Positions 44,802 through 53,488 of a DNA stretch of 64,000 nucleotides are shown here, piece by piece. The position numbers and the translations under genes were made by a program. Within the stretch, counting starts at the first letter, position 1. Every line of letters starts with the position of its first letter. Origin of the DNA: Amycolatopsis orientalis DSM 43388 (GTDB lineage Bacteria; Actinomycetota; Actinomycetes; Mycobacteriales; Pseudonocardiaceae); NCBI RefSeq assembly GCF_000411975.1, contig NZ_ASXG01000048.1, forward strand, positions 1 to 64,000, given 5' to 3'. Below the pieces are notes generated by a model. It saw only the letters and a list, made by a program, of their open reading frames with translations, ran no database searches and was not told the DNA's origin.

Positions 44802-46430
44802 GTGGACGCCGTGACCCAGACCCCCGCCCCGAAGAACGAGCCGGTGCTGACGTACGCGCCGGGCAGCGCCGAGCGCGCCGAGCTGGAGGGTGCGCTGAAG
44901 AAACTGGGTCAGGCCGGTCCCGTCGACCTGACGGTCACCGTCGGCGGCGAGCAGCGCGCGGGCGGCGGCGAGAAGATCGACGTTGTTCAGCCGCACAACC
45001 ACAGCCACGTCCTCGGCACCATCCAGAGCGCCACGAAGCAGGACGCGACGGACGCGATCGCCGCTGCCGCGAAGGCTGCTCCGGAGTGGCGCGCGCTGTC
45101 CTACGATGACCGCGCGGCGATCCTGCTGCGCGCCGCTGACCTGCTGACCGGCCCGTGGCGCGCGACGCTGAACGCGGCCACCATGCTCGGCCAGTCGAAG
45201 ACCGCGACGCAGGCCGAGATCGACTCCGCGTGCGAGCTCGCCGACTTCTGGCGCTTCAACGTCGCGTTCGGCCGCAGCATCCTCGACCAGCAGCCGGTCA
45301 GCTCGCCGGGCGTGTGGAACCGGATGGAGCACCGTTCGCTCGAGGGCTTCGTATACGCGATCACGCCCTTCAACTTCACCGCCATCGCCGGCAACCTGCC
45401 CACCGCGCCCGCTCTGATGGGCAACACCGTGCTGTGGAAGCCGTCGCCGACGCAGAGCTTCGCGGCGCACCTGACGATGCGTCTGCTCGAAGAGGCCGGC
45501 ATGCCGCCGGGCGTGATCAACCTGCTGCCGGGCGACGGCAAGGCCGTCTCCGAGGTCGCGCTGACGCATCCCGACCTCGCGGGCATCCACTTCACCGGCT
45601 CCACCGCCACCTTCCAGCACCTGTGGGGCACTGTCGGAGCGAACATCGCCGGCTACCGCAGCTACCCGCGTCTCGTCGGCGAAACCGGCGGCAAGGACTT
45701 CGTGCTCGCGCACCCGTCGGCCGACCTCGACGTGCTTCGCACCGCGCTCGTCCGCGGCGCCTTCGAGTACCAGGGCCAGAAGTGCTCCGCTGCTTCGCGT
45801 GCGTACGTTCCGCGCAGCGTCTGGGAGCAGCTGAAGGACGGCCTTGCCTCCGAGACTGCCGCGCTGAGCTACGGCGACGTCACCGACCTGTCGCACTTCG
45901 GCGGTGCGGTGATCGACCGTCGCGCCTTCGACAAGCACGCCGCTCTCTTCGAGCGCGTTAAGAACGACAGCGAGGTCGAGATCCTCGTCGGCGGCACTGC
46001 GGACGACAGCGTCGGCTACTTCGTGCAGCCGACCGTTCTCGTGTCGACGAACCCGAAGCACGAAATCTTCAGCACCGAGTACTTCGGCCCGATCCTGTCG
46101 GTGTACGTGTACGAAGACGCTGACTTCGATTCCGTGCTGCAGCTGGTCGACGAGACCGCTTCGTACGCCCTGACCGGTGCGGTCATCGCGAACGACCGCG
46201 CGGCCGTCGCGAAGGCTTCGCAGGCGCTGCGGTTCACCGCGGGCAACTTCTACGTCAACGACAAGCCGACCGGCGCGGTCGTCGGCCAGCAGCCTTTCGG
46301 CGGGGCGCGCGCCTCGGGCACGAACGACAAGGCCGGTTCGGTCTTCAACCTGCTCCGCTGGACGAGCCCGCGCTCGATCAAGGAGACCTTCGTGCCGCCG
46401 ACCTCCGTGCGCTACCCGCACCAGGGCTGA
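44802..46430 (+). CDS. pruA: L-glutamate gamma-semialdehyde dehydrogenase, 542 aa
   Basis: The aldehyde dehydrogenase of proline catabolism, oxidising P5C/glutamate semialdehyde to glutamate with NAD. The oxyanion Asn is in TPFNFTA, the general base in VGETGGKDFV and the catalytic Cys in QKCSAASRAY. GTG at 44802 follows GGGAG at a good distance. The length agrees with actinobacterial RocA/PruA. It is followed by pruB after 15 bp, forming an operon divergent from pruC. Confidence 0.93.
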   Translation: MDAVTQTPAPKNEPVLTYAPGSAERAELEGALKKLGQAGPVDLTVTVGGEQRAGGGEKIDVVQPHNHSHVLGTIQSATKQDATDAIAAAAKAAPEWRALSYDDRAAILLRAADLLTGPWRATLNAATMLGQSKTATQAEIDSACELADFWRFNVAFGRSILDQQPVSSPGVWNRMEHRSLEGFVYAITPFNFTAIAGNLPTAPALMGNTVLWKPSPTQSFAAHLTMRLLEEAGMPPGVINLLPGDGKAVSEVALTHPDLAGIHFTGSTATFQHLWGTVGANIAGYRSYPRLVGETGGKDFVLAHPSADLDVLRTALVRGAFEYQGQKCSAASRAYVPRSVWEQLKDGLASETAALSYGDVTDLSHFGGAVIDRRAFDKHAALFERVKNDSEVEILVGGTADDSVGYFVQPTVLVSTNPKHEIFSTEYFGPILSVYVYEDADFDSVLQLVDETASYALTGAVIANDRAAVAKASQALRFTAGNFYVNDKPTGAVVGQQPFGGARASGTNDKAGSVFNLLRWTSPRSIKETFVPPTSVRYPHQG

Positions 46431-46445
46431 GAAGGAGACACCGCC

Positions 46446-47375
46446 ATGCTGCGTGCCCCGTTGCTCGCCGCCGCTCGTTCGCAGCGGATGCGTGCGCTGA
46501 TCGAAGCGGTACCGGTCACCCGGTCCGTAGTGCGCCGGTTCGTGTCCGGCTCGACCACCGCCGACGCCGTGCGCGCCGCGCGGGAGCTGGCCGCCGACGG
46601 CCGGAAGATCACCATCGACCACCTCGGCGAAGACACCACCGACGCCGCACAGGCCACCGCCACCGTGCAGGCGTACGAGGAGTTGCTGACGGCGTTGTCC
46701 GAACAGGGCCTCGCCGAGGGAGCGGACGTTTCGGTGAAGCTGTCCGCGGTCGGGCAGTTCCTGCCGGGTGACGGCGAAGGCGTCGCGCTCGAGAACGCGC
46801 GGAAGATCTGCGCGGCCGCCGACGCGGTCAGGGCGACGGTGACGCTCGACATGGAGGACCACACCACCACGGACTCGACGCTCGGCATCCTGCGCGAGCT
46901 GCGCGCCGAGTACCCGTGGGTGGGCGCGGTGCTGCAGGCCTACCTGCACCGCACCGAGCAGGACTGCCGTGAGCTGTCCGGTCCCGGATCGCGAGTGCGG
47001 CTGTGCAAGGGCGCCTACGCCGAGCCGGAATCGGTGGCGTTCCAGGACAAGGCCGAGGTGGACAAGTCCTACGTGCGCTGCCTGCGGGTGCTGATGGCCG
47101 GACAGGGCTACCCGATGGTGGCCTCGCACGACCCTCGGATGATCGCGATCGCCGGCAAGCTCGCCGCCGACGCCGGCCGCACGACCGGCGACCACGAGTA
47201 CCAGATGCTGTACGGCATCCGGCCCGAGGAGCAGAAGCGGCTCGCCGCCGAAGGCGAGACGGTGCGCGTGTACGTACCCTGCGGCGACGAGTGGTACGGC
47301 TACTTCATGCGACGGCTGGCCGAACGGCCGGCGAACCTCGCGTTCTTCCTGCGCGGGCTCGTCACCCGGTCCTGA
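46446..47375 (+). CDS. pruB: Proline dehydrogenase, 309 aa
   Basis: A monofunctional FAD proline dehydrogenase, first step of proline catabolism (to P5C). The beta/alpha barrel and the C-terminal signature (YGYFMRRLAERP) are present. The ATG is preceded by AAGGAGA at 8 bases. It is second in the operon with pruA. A strong hairpin follows, shared with convergent trxA. Confidence 0.92.
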   Translation: MLRAPLLAAARSQRMRALIEAVPVTRSVVRRFVSGSTTADAVRAARELAADGRKITIDHLGEDTTDAAQATATVQAYEELLTALSEQGLAEGADVSVKLSAVGQFLPGDGEGVALENARKICAAADAVRATVTLDMEDHTTTDSTLGILRELRAEYPWVGAVLQAYLHRTEQDCRELSGPGSRVRLCKGAYAEPESVAFQDKAEVDKSYVRCLRVLMAGQGYPMVASHDPRMIAIAGKLAADAGRTTGDHEYQMLYGIRPEEQKRLAAEGETVRVYVPCGDEWYGYFMRRLAERPANLAFFLRGLVTRS

Positions 47376-47383
47376 ACCACGGC

Positions 47384-47418
47384 GAAGGCCCGGCACCCTG
47401 GTGGGGTGCCGGGCCTTC
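47384..47418. terminator. Bidirectional hairpin terminator
   Basis: A perfect 15-bp stem (GAAGGCCCGGCACCC/GGGTGCCGGGCCTTC) with a 5-base loop lies between convergent pruB and trxA. Confidence 0.8.
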
Positions 47419-47454
47419 GGGTGTTCCCCGGGTGGTGCGCCTGCGGTGGCTGGA

Positions 47455-47826
47455 TCAGGCCTGCTCGGCCTCTTGCGCGGCGGCGGCCTTGCGCACTTCG
47501 TCCATGTCGACCTCGCGGGCCTGGCGGATGAGGTCCTCCAGCGCGGCCTCCGGAAGGGCGCCGGGCTGGGAGTAGATCAGGGTCTTGTCGCGGATCACCG
47601 CGAGCGTCGGGATCGAGCGGATGTCGAACGCCGCGGCGAGCTGCTGCTCGGCTTCGGTGTCCACCTTGGTGAAGGTGATGTCGGTGTGCTTTTCCGAAGC
47701 CTTCTCGAACACCGGCGCGAACTGGCGGCACGGGCCGCACCAGCTTGCCCAGAAGTCGATCAGCACGAACTCGTTGTCGGTCACGGTCTGGTCGAAATTG
47801 TCCGCGGTCAGTTCGACTGTGCTCAT
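47455..47826 (-). CDS. trxA: Thioredoxin, 123 aa
   Basis: The classical thioredoxin active site WCGPC (C30, C33) follows a hydrophobic beta strand (VLIDFWASW), with the cis-Pro in IRSIPTLAV. The C-terminus has an acidic extension of about 15 residues. It reduces disulfides of target proteins and could serve MsrB. It is divergent from the DUF2630 gene with about 90 bp between. Confidence 0.95.
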   Translation of the reverse strand: MSTVELTADNFDQTVTDNEFVLIDFWASWCGPCRQFAPVFEKASEKHTDITFTKVDTEAEQQLAAAFDIRSIPTLAVIRDKTLIYSQPGALPEAALEDLIRQAREVDMDEVRKAAAAQEAEQA

Positions 47827-47914
47827 AGGCGGTCCAACGAACGAGCCAGGTGGGGAATTCCCCGGGGCCGGGTAGCGTCCTGGGGGAGTGTCCGACGCTT
47901 CCTTGGAGGTTGAT

Positions 47915-48154
47915 GTGGCTGACGGGATCCTGGGGCGGATCGACGAGCTGATCGCGGAGGAGAAACAGCTGCGGGACCGGGCGATCGGGACCGGGCTGTC
48001 CTCGGAGGACCGGGAGCGGCTGCGCCGGGCCGAAGAAGAGCTGGACCAGTGCTGGGACCTGCTGCGGCAGCGCCGGGCCCGGGTCGAGTTCGACGACGAT
48101 CCGGACCAGGCCTCGGTCCGTTCGGTGGGCGAGGTCGAAGGGTATCGGCAGTAA
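47915..48154 (+). CDS. DUF2630-family small protein, 79 aa
   Basis: A short coiled-coil-like protein: GRIDELIAEEKQLRDR and ERLRRAEEELDQCWDLLRQ are typical of DUF2630 in actinobacteria. The GTG at 47915 is selected because GGAGG lies 5 bases upstream; an in-frame GTG at 47888 has poorer support. No catalytic motif; function unknown. Confidence 0.8.
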   Translation: MADGILGRIDELIAEEKQLRDRAIGTGLSSEDRERLRRAEEELDQCWDLLRQRRARVEFDDDPDQASVRSVGEVEGYRQ

Positions 48155-48170
48155 CGTCTCGGCGGTGCCG

Positions 48171-48187
48171 AAGCTAACGGTTAGCTT
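48171..48187. promoter_or_regulatory. Perfect 17-bp palindrome, probable TetR operator
   Basis: AAGCTAAC-G-GTTAGCTT is a perfect inverted repeat with 8-bp arms, 40 bp upstream of the TetR gene, in an A/T-rich pocket. This is a typical autoregulatory TetR-family operator. Confidence 0.75.
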
Positions 48188-48227
48188 TGAGTAATCGGTC
48201 GCATTTTGTGGCTGATAGCATCCGCGG

Positions 48228-48815
48228 ATGACCGAGCCGTCGGGGCGGCGCGAGCGCAAGAAGGCCGCGACCCGTCAGAAGATCGCCGACACCGCGATGC
48301 GGCTGTTCCTCGAGCGCGGGTACGACGAGGTCGGCATCCGGGACATCGCCGCCGAGGCCGACGTCGCAGTGACCACGGTCTTTTCGCACTTCGCCTCGAA
48401 GGAGGCGCTGGTCTTCGAGCAGGACTCGAACTTCGAGGAGAGCCTGCGGGGAGCGGTCGAGCGGCGGGCGTCGGCGGAGTCGCTGATCCCGGCGTTGCGG
48501 AACGAGGTCCAGGCGCTGGTGCGGCACTGCACCGCGGAAAGCGTCGCGCCGGTCTGGCGGATGATCGACGCGTCGCCGGCGCTGCGGGAGTACGAGGAAT
48601 CGATGCGGCTGCGGCACGCGGAGTCGCTGGCGGAGGCGATGGCGGCCGGCCCCGGGCTCGGCCGGACGCCGACCGCCTGCCGGGCGATCGCGCGGTTCGT
48701 GGTCGACGCCTATTCGGTGGCTCGCGAGGCGGCTGATCCGGAGGCCGCGGTGGACGAGGTCTTCCGGATGATCGAGGCGGCCTGGGCGGCTAGCAGTCCG
48801 GTTGGGTCCCGTTAG
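48228..48815 (+). CDS. TetR-family transcriptional regulator, 195 aa
   Basis: The N-terminal TetR helix-turn-helix (RQKIADTAMRLFLERGYDEVGIRDIAAEADVAVTTVFSHF) is fully conserved. The C-terminal ligand domain is of unassigned type. A perfect palindrome upstream suggests autoregulation. No efflux or metabolic gene is adjacent in the expected divergent position, so its main target may lie elsewhere. Confidence 0.9.
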   Translation: MTEPSGRRERKKAATRQKIADTAMRLFLERGYDEVGIRDIAAEADVAVTTVFSHFASKEALVFEQDSNFEESLRGAVERRASAESLIPALRNEVQALVRHCTAESVAPVWRMIDASPALREYEESMRLRHAESLAEAMAAGPGLGRTPTACRAIARFVVDAYSVAREAADPEAAVDEVFRMIEAAWAASSPVGSR

Positions 48816-49177
48816 GACGGGCCGTTTCGGCTTGCGGTGGCTTTGCCGTGTTTTCTGGCTGCGAGTGGCGGGTTTCGGCCTGCGGCGGGGGTTTTCGGCA
48901 CGCGCGGTGAACTTCTCGGTCTCGAATGGGGGAGCGGATCCCGCTGGGCCGAGTGATGAATTCTCGAACAGGTGTTCGAGATACTGGTGGGGTGTTCGAA
49001 ACGACTTCGGCGGGACAGCCCCGGTCCCGCCGCCTCAGACCTCAGCGGGGATTGCTCGGCCGGATCAGTCAGCTGGTACGCGGCTGGTGGCGGCGCTGCC
49101 TCGGCGAGACGGAACCGTTCGACGGAGACGCCGCGGGACCTTCAAGACGCGGGCGGAAACGCTCGGCTGGTCGATCA
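48816..49177. other. Gap with SOS promoter and a possible small remnant gene
   Basis: This 362-bp region holds an SOS box (48964-48979). A GTG at 48992 could start a leaderless gene (GTG-TTC-GAA...), but its frame runs on without a stop over the antisense gene, so no complete gene is called. A 69-residue frame from about 48972 to 49181 is also possible. The first part, 48816-48930, is featureless. Confidence 0.4.
48964..48985 (+). promoter_or_regulatory. LexA/SOS box with adjacent -10 element
   Basis: TCGAAC-AGGT-GTTCGA (48964-48979) is a perfect match to the actinobacterial/Bacillus-type SOS box TCGAAC-N4-GTTCGA. GATACT at 48980-48985 may be a -10 element, six bases before the GTG at 48992. 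No complete SOS gene follows; see the finding. Confidence 0.75.
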
Positions 49178-50746
49178 CTAGGCCGGGCAGAGCGTCCCGT
49201 TGTCCGGGACCTTGCCGTCGATCAGGAAGGACTGCGCGGCGGCAGTGACGCAGGAGGACTGGCCGACCGCCCCGTGCGCGACGCCCTGCCACGTGACGGT
49301 CACGGCGCTGGGCATCTGGTCCGCGGCGCGAGTGGTGCCGGCCTCCGGCGTCACCGGGTCGGTCGCGGTGGCGGCCACCAGGATGGGCGGCGCTCCGGGA
49401 GCGCCGGCGGGCGGCAGCGGCTCGCGGCGGACCGGCCAAGCGCCGCACCACGCGAGTTCCTGCGCGACTGCCGCGCCGAACTGCGGGTACTTCGCGCGCA
49501 TTCCCGCCGCGGCGCGGTCCAGCTGATCGGCGGGCAGCCGGGTGGTGGAGTCGTTGCACCGGGTCGCGATGGTGCCGCCGATGCGCGACGTGCGGCCGCG
49601 GACGTCCGCGACGATCGGATTCGCGAAGCCGGCCAGCGCGGTGACGTCGCCGTTCTTCGCGGCGTTCAGCGCGTCGGCGAGCGCGGGCCAGTTCGCCCGG
49701 TCGGCGAGTCCTTGGTACACCGCGTAAGTCGCCACGCCCGGGCTCATCGTCACGCCGTCGTCAGTGTCCACAGGGGACGTACGGAGCCGGTCGGTCACGG
49801 TCTTCAGCGCGACCTTCGCATCGCCCATCGGGCAGTTGCGGGCGGCGCAGTCCGCGGAGAAGGCGTCGAACGTCGCCTGCGCGCCGGCGGCCACCGCGTC
49901 GAGCACCGCCGCTCGGTCGGCGCCCGGGTCCGGGATGCCGTCCAGCACCATGCGGCCGACCTGCGCCGGATAGCGCACCGCGTATTCCGAAAGCACCTTC
50001 GAACCGTCCCCGCGGCCGAGCGCGTTCAGCCGGTCCAGACCGAGTTGCTTGCGCAGCTGGTCGAGGTCTCCGGCGGTGCGCCAGCTGTCCAGCGCGGTCT
50101 GCGCGGTGTCGAGATCGAGCGCGCACTGCTGACCGGCCCGGCGGGCCGCGTCGAGCACCTCGCCGAGGCCGCCCTGCGCAGGGTCCGCGCCCAGCAGCTC
50201 GGAACGCACTTCGAGCGGCACGCACTGCACCCCGCCGGACAGCCCGGTGCCGCGCCGGTCCATGCCGATCAGCGAGAACTTCTTGAGGAATTCCGGCGGC
50301 AACCGGGTCGCCAGGCGCGCGGCGAACAGGGAGCCCGGCTCGCCGCCGACGTCGTTGACCACCACGAGCGGGATCGGGCCGTCGCCTGCCTTGAGCACGA
50401 GGATGCGGGCGAGCAGATGCTGCGTGTCCTCGGGCGCGTCGAGCGGGGAAGTCATGCGCGCACAGCTGACGTGAAGCGAATCGGGCAGTGCCGGAGCGGC
50501 CATCCGCTGCCGGGTGTCGGCATCGCAGTTGGCCCATCGCAGACTGGCATTCTTGGGCTCGGCCAGCGGGGGCAGCGGCACCGCGGCAGTGCTCGGCGGC
50601 GGCGCCGTGGTGGCAGGTCCGTCGTTGTCGATCACCGCCGGGCGAACCGAAGGCCCGCTGGTGCATCCGGCCAGCAGGAGCACTCCCAGCGTCGCCGCCG
50701 CCAGCCGGGCGCGCGTACGGAAACGGCTGGGGGAACGGCGGTGCAC
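49178..50746 (-). CDS. Lipoprotein alpha/beta-hydrolase-like protein, nucleophile lost, 522 aa
   Basis: The lipobox is LLAGC with C28, so the mature protein is anchored at the membrane. It resembles the TAP/SlpD-type alpha/beta hydrolases (C-terminal TAP domain, Cys pairs). At the nucleophile elbow, where family members read G-x-S-x-G, this protein has GRGDG (244-248), so the Ser is Gly. The C-terminal His (GVAHGAV) is retained. It may bind peptides without cleaving them, or it has decayed. GTG start with GAGG upstream. Confidence 0.8.
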   Translation of the reverse strand: MHRRSPSRFRTRARLAAATLGVLLLAGCTSGPSVRPAVIDNDGPATTAPPPSTAAVPLPPLAEPKNASLRWANCDADTRQRMAAPALPDSLHVSCARMTSPLDAPEDTQHLLARILVLKAGDGPIPLVVVNDVGGEPGSLFAARLATRLPPEFLKKFSLIGMDRRGTGLSGGVQCVPLEVRSELLGADPAQGGLGEVLDAARRAGQQCALDLDTAQTALDSWRTAGDLDQLRKQLGLDRLNALGRGDGSKVLSEYAVRYPAQVGRMVLDGIPDPGADRAAVLDAVAAGAQATFDAFSADCAARNCPMGDAKVALKTVTDRLRTSPVDTDDGVTMSPGVATYAVYQGLADRANWPALADALNAAKNGDVTALAGFANPIVADVRGRTSRIGGTIATRCNDSTTRLPADQLDRAAAGMRAKYPQFGAAVAQELAWCGAWPVRREPLPPAGAPGAPPILVAATATDPVTPEAGTTRAADQMPSAVTVTWQGVAHGAVGQSSCVTAAAQSFLIDGKVPDNGTLCPA

Positions 50747-50869
50747 GGGCTGGTCCTCACGTCTGCTCGGCGGAACTCTCGGACGAGCTTGGCACGCCTG
50801 GTGTGGGAAGCCAGTGAGCGGGTCCGGCGGCGTGTCCGGTCCGCGCTGGCCAAGGCGGTCCAGGGCAGG

Positions 50870-51943
50870 TCAGCGGGTGCGCACGACCTCGCCTCGGAAC
50901 ACCGCCGACAGGTCGTACCGCGCCGGCTCGTCCAGTTGCGAGTAACCGCACGACGACGGCTCGCGGTCCGGCCGCCAGCGCACGAACTGAGCGGTGTGGC
51001 GGAAGCGCGACGGATAGCCGCCCTCCGTGTGCTCGTACGAGACCTCCACCACGCGCTCCAGCCGCAGTGGCACCCACGGCTGTTCTTTCGACCGCCAGCG
51101 CGTGATACCGCCCGGGATCCGCTGCCCTTCGCGCACCGCGTCGCCGAGCCACGGATGCCCTTCGCCGTCGGTGATCAGCGGGGCCAGCTCCTGCGCCAGC
51201 TCGCGGCGGCGGGCGACCGGGAACGACCCGACCACGCCGACGTGGTGCAGCAGCCCGTTGTCGTCGTACAGGCCCAGCAGGAACGAGCCGACCGCCTCTC
51301 CCGGTTCGCCGTCCACGTGCCAGCGCAGGCCCGCCAGCACGCAGTCCGCGGTGCGCGAATGCTTGTACTTGAACAAAACCCGCTTGCCCGGCGAGTACGG
51401 CTCGGTCAGCGGCTTGCCGATGACGCCGTCCAATCCGGCTCCCTCGAACAGTTCGAACCAGTGCCGCGCGGTCTCCGGATCGGTCGTCGCCGGCGTCAGC
51501 GCGATGCCCGGCAGAGACTCGAGCCGTTCGCGGCGCGCCGACGTCGGCTCGTCCACAAACGATTCGTCGCCCAGCGCGAGCACGTCGAACGCCACGAACT
51601 GCGCGGGCGACTGCTCGGCGAGCAGTTGGACACGGCTGTCGGCCGGGTGGATGCGCTCGGTCAGCGCGTCGAAATCGAGCTTGCCGTCGCGGGCCACCAC
51701 CAGTTCGCCGTCGAGCACGACCCGCTCCGGCAAGGATTCCCGCAGTGCGGCGAGAACCTCCGGGAAGTACCGGTTCAGCGGCTTCTCCGCGCGCGACTGC
51801 AGGGTGATCTCGTCGCCGTCGCGGAAAACCAGGCAGCGGAACCCGTCCCACTTCGGCTCGAAGAGCAGGCCGCCGGAGTCGGGAATGGCTTTCGCCGGCT
51901 TCGCCAGCATGGGCTTGATCGGTGCCTGCACAGGGAGGGCCAT
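50870..51943 (-). CDS. ligC: ATP-dependent DNA ligase (LigC-type), 357 aa
   Basis: The nucleotidyltransferase lysine K31 is in EPKWDGFR. Motif III (FDVLALG) and the OB-fold with FKYKHSRTADC are present. Length and features match the mycobacterial LigC group of ATP ligases rather than LigD, since there is no polymerase or nuclease part. It may act with the PolDom protein at 39301-40323 in a backup repair route. The ATG at 51943 lacks an SD. The next upstream gene starts the Asp23 operon. Confidence 0.88.
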   Translation of the reverse strand: MALPVQAPIKPMLAKPAKAIPDSGGLLFEPKWDGFRCLVFRDGDEITLQSRAEKPLNRYFPEVLAALRESLPERVVLDGELVVARDGKLDFDALTERIHPADSRVQLLAEQSPAQFVAFDVLALGDESFVDEPTSARRERLESLPGIALTPATTDPETARHWFELFEGAGLDGVIGKPLTEPYSPGKRVLFKYKHSRTADCVLAGLRWHVDGEPGEAVGSFLLGLYDDNGLLHHVGVVGSFPVARRRELAQELAPLITDGEGHPWLGDAVREGQRIPGGITRWRSKEQPWVPLRLERVVEVSYEHTEGGYPSRFRHTAQFVRWRPDREPSSCGYSQLDEPARYDLSAVFRGEVVRTR

Positions 51944-51969
51944 GCGGGCATTCTGGGCGAAACGCGGAG

Positions 51970-52569
51970 TCAGCGCACGCGTGCCGGGCCGGTCGTGTCG
52001 AGTTCGAGCCGCACCGCGGTCGGCAGGGCCTCGACGCCGAGCGACTCCCGGGCCCGGGTCAGCACGTACGCGTCCAAGTCCTCCCACACCCGCCGGACTT
52101 CCGTGCCCTCGGCCAGCCAGAGCGTGATCCGCAAGGCCGGTTCGGCCACCGTGCCCACTGATCGGACCCGAGCGCGGGTAACCCCTTCAACGCTCTCCGC
52201 GTCCGTTTGCACGGCCCCGGCCAGCGCTCCGGCGGTGACGGTCAGCTCCTCGCCGATCGTCTCGTCGAGCTTCAGGTCCGGACGGCGTTCCGGGCGCAGC
52301 GAACGGAAAAACCACCACAGCCCGAACACGAGCAGCAGAACTCCGAGGACCACCGCGCCGATTCGCGCGTACAGCGCGTGGTCGCCGAGCCAGCCGACCG
52401 CGATCGGGTCGAGCACCGGCCGGTGCCCGCGGAACTGCCCGAGCCACCCCATGCCGACGACGAGTGCACCGGCACCCGCCAGCACCCCGAGCACGCCGAC
52501 CACGGAGGTCAGCGTGCGCTCGGCACCGTACGAACGGCCTTGCGCGCGACGCGCCGCGGAAGCGCTCAT
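51970..52569 (-). CDS. AmaP-like membrane anchor protein of the Asp23 operon, 199 aa
   Basis: Two TM helices (about residues 22-45 and 70-92) are followed by a cytosolic C-terminal domain with Asp23-like character (ELTVTAGALAGAVQ...). This matches AmaP-type anchors that recruit Asp23 proteins to the membrane in Gram-positives. The ATG overlaps the stop of the next gene by four bases (ATGA). It is the last gene of a five-gene coupled operon. Confidence 0.78.
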   Translation of the reverse strand: MSASAARRAQGRSYGAERTLTSVVGVLGVLAGAGALVVGMGWLGQFRGHRPVLDPIAVGWLGDHALYARIGAVVLGVLLLVFGLWWFFRSLRPERRPDLKLDETIGEELTVTAGALAGAVQTDAESVEGVTRARVRSVGTVAEPALRITLWLAEGTEVRRVWEDLDAYVLTRARESLGVEALPTAVRLELDTTGPARVR

Positions 52570-53105
52570 GACCGGTCCTTCGGAGAGTCGACGACGACAG
52601 ACACCTTCGGGCGACGCTGCAGCGGGAGGTCGTCCAGCACCTTCGCGACGGTTTCCAGCAACCGCGGTCGCAGCTGTTCCTCGGTTTCCAGCCGGCTTGT
52701 CGCGCGCACGCGCACCCGGCGGGCGCTGGCCGTCACGGAGGCTCCGCGCACGTTGTCCTCCGCGCGCACCGCCAGCCCGACCAACCGCGCGAGTGCTCGC
52801 GGGGAGGTGTTCACCGTGATGCCGTCGGCGGGGTCGGTCATCCGCACCGCGCGGTCGCCGGCGCCGAGCGCCAGCACGAGGAGCACCAGTCCGGCGAGCA
52901 GGGCGATTCCTGCGGCGATGCGCACCGGCGTGCTGGTCCAGTCGAGCTCGGCGATGGCGGACTTCCACCGCGGCCACGGCACGAGGAGCGGCGCCTTGCC
53001 GGGCTGCCACCAAGCCCACCCGACCTCGAGCGCCAGCAACGCGCCGCCGGCCGCGACAGCCAGGCCGAGCAGCGTGGACAGAAGACGGACGAGGATGCGC
53101 ATCAT
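52566..53105 (-). CDS. DUF6286-domain membrane protein, 179 aa
   Basis: Two hydrophobic segments (about residues 5-29 and 60-83) are followed by a soluble C-terminal domain with the DUF6286 pattern (RALARLVGLAVRAEDNVRGASV). DUF6286 proteins occur in Asp23/AmaP operons of actinomycetes. The ATG at 53105 overlaps the Asp23 stop (ATGA). Function is envelope-stress-related by context. Confidence 0.78.
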   Translation of the reverse strand: MMRILVRLLSTLLGLAVAAGGALLALEVGWAWWQPGKAPLLVPWPRWKSAIAELDWTSTPVRIAAGIALLAGLVLLVLALGAGDRAVRMTDPADGITVNTSPRALARLVGLAVRAEDNVRGASVTASARRVRVRATSRLETEEQLRPRLLETVAKVLDDLPLQRRPKVSVVVDSPKDRS

Positions 53106-53488
53106 CGCACCCTCGGCGGCACGTCCGGCAACAACGCGGTGACCGTCACCGCGACCGAACGCACGTGATAGGAGGTGATGCGTTCGACCTCTTCGACGAC
53201 TTTCGCACGCACCTGCCCGGTCACTTCCCGAATCGGCGCGGGATACCGCAAGGCGAGATCGAGGGACAGTTCGACGTCGTTGTCCGAGCCGCCGACCTTG
53301 GCGGAGGCTCCGGACATCCCGGCGCTGACCCCCGCGACGCGGCGTTCGGCGAGCATTGTCCCGGGGACCTGGTCGGCGGCGTGCTGCGCGACCTTGCGCA
53401 CGACGGAGTGCGCGATGGTCAGCGAGCCGCGTTCGGCGGGTTCCGGGAGGTCGCTGCGGGACGGCCCTGTTTCGACCGTCCGGGTCAC
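53102..53488 (-). CDS. Asp23/Gls24 family envelope stress protein, 128 aa
   Basis: The Asp23 fold is visible in the order SLTIAHSVVRKVAQHAADQVPG, VSLSLDLALRYPAPIREVTGQVRAKVVEEVE and SVAVTVTALLPD. The GTG at 53488 overlaps the upstream small gene's stop by four bases. Family members assemble at the membrane under alkaline or envelope stress. Confidence 0.86.
   Translation of the reverse strand: MTRTVETGPSRSDLPEPAERGSLTIAHSVVRKVAQHAADQVPGTMLAERRVAGVSAGMSGASAKVGGSDNDVELSLDLALRYPAPIREVTGQVRAKVVEEVERITSYHVRSVAVTVTALLPDVPPRVR

Noticed and set aside
48926..52819. 1,297-aa plus-strand protein
   Set aside because: Antisense to three well-supported minus-strand genes; only high GC keeps it open.
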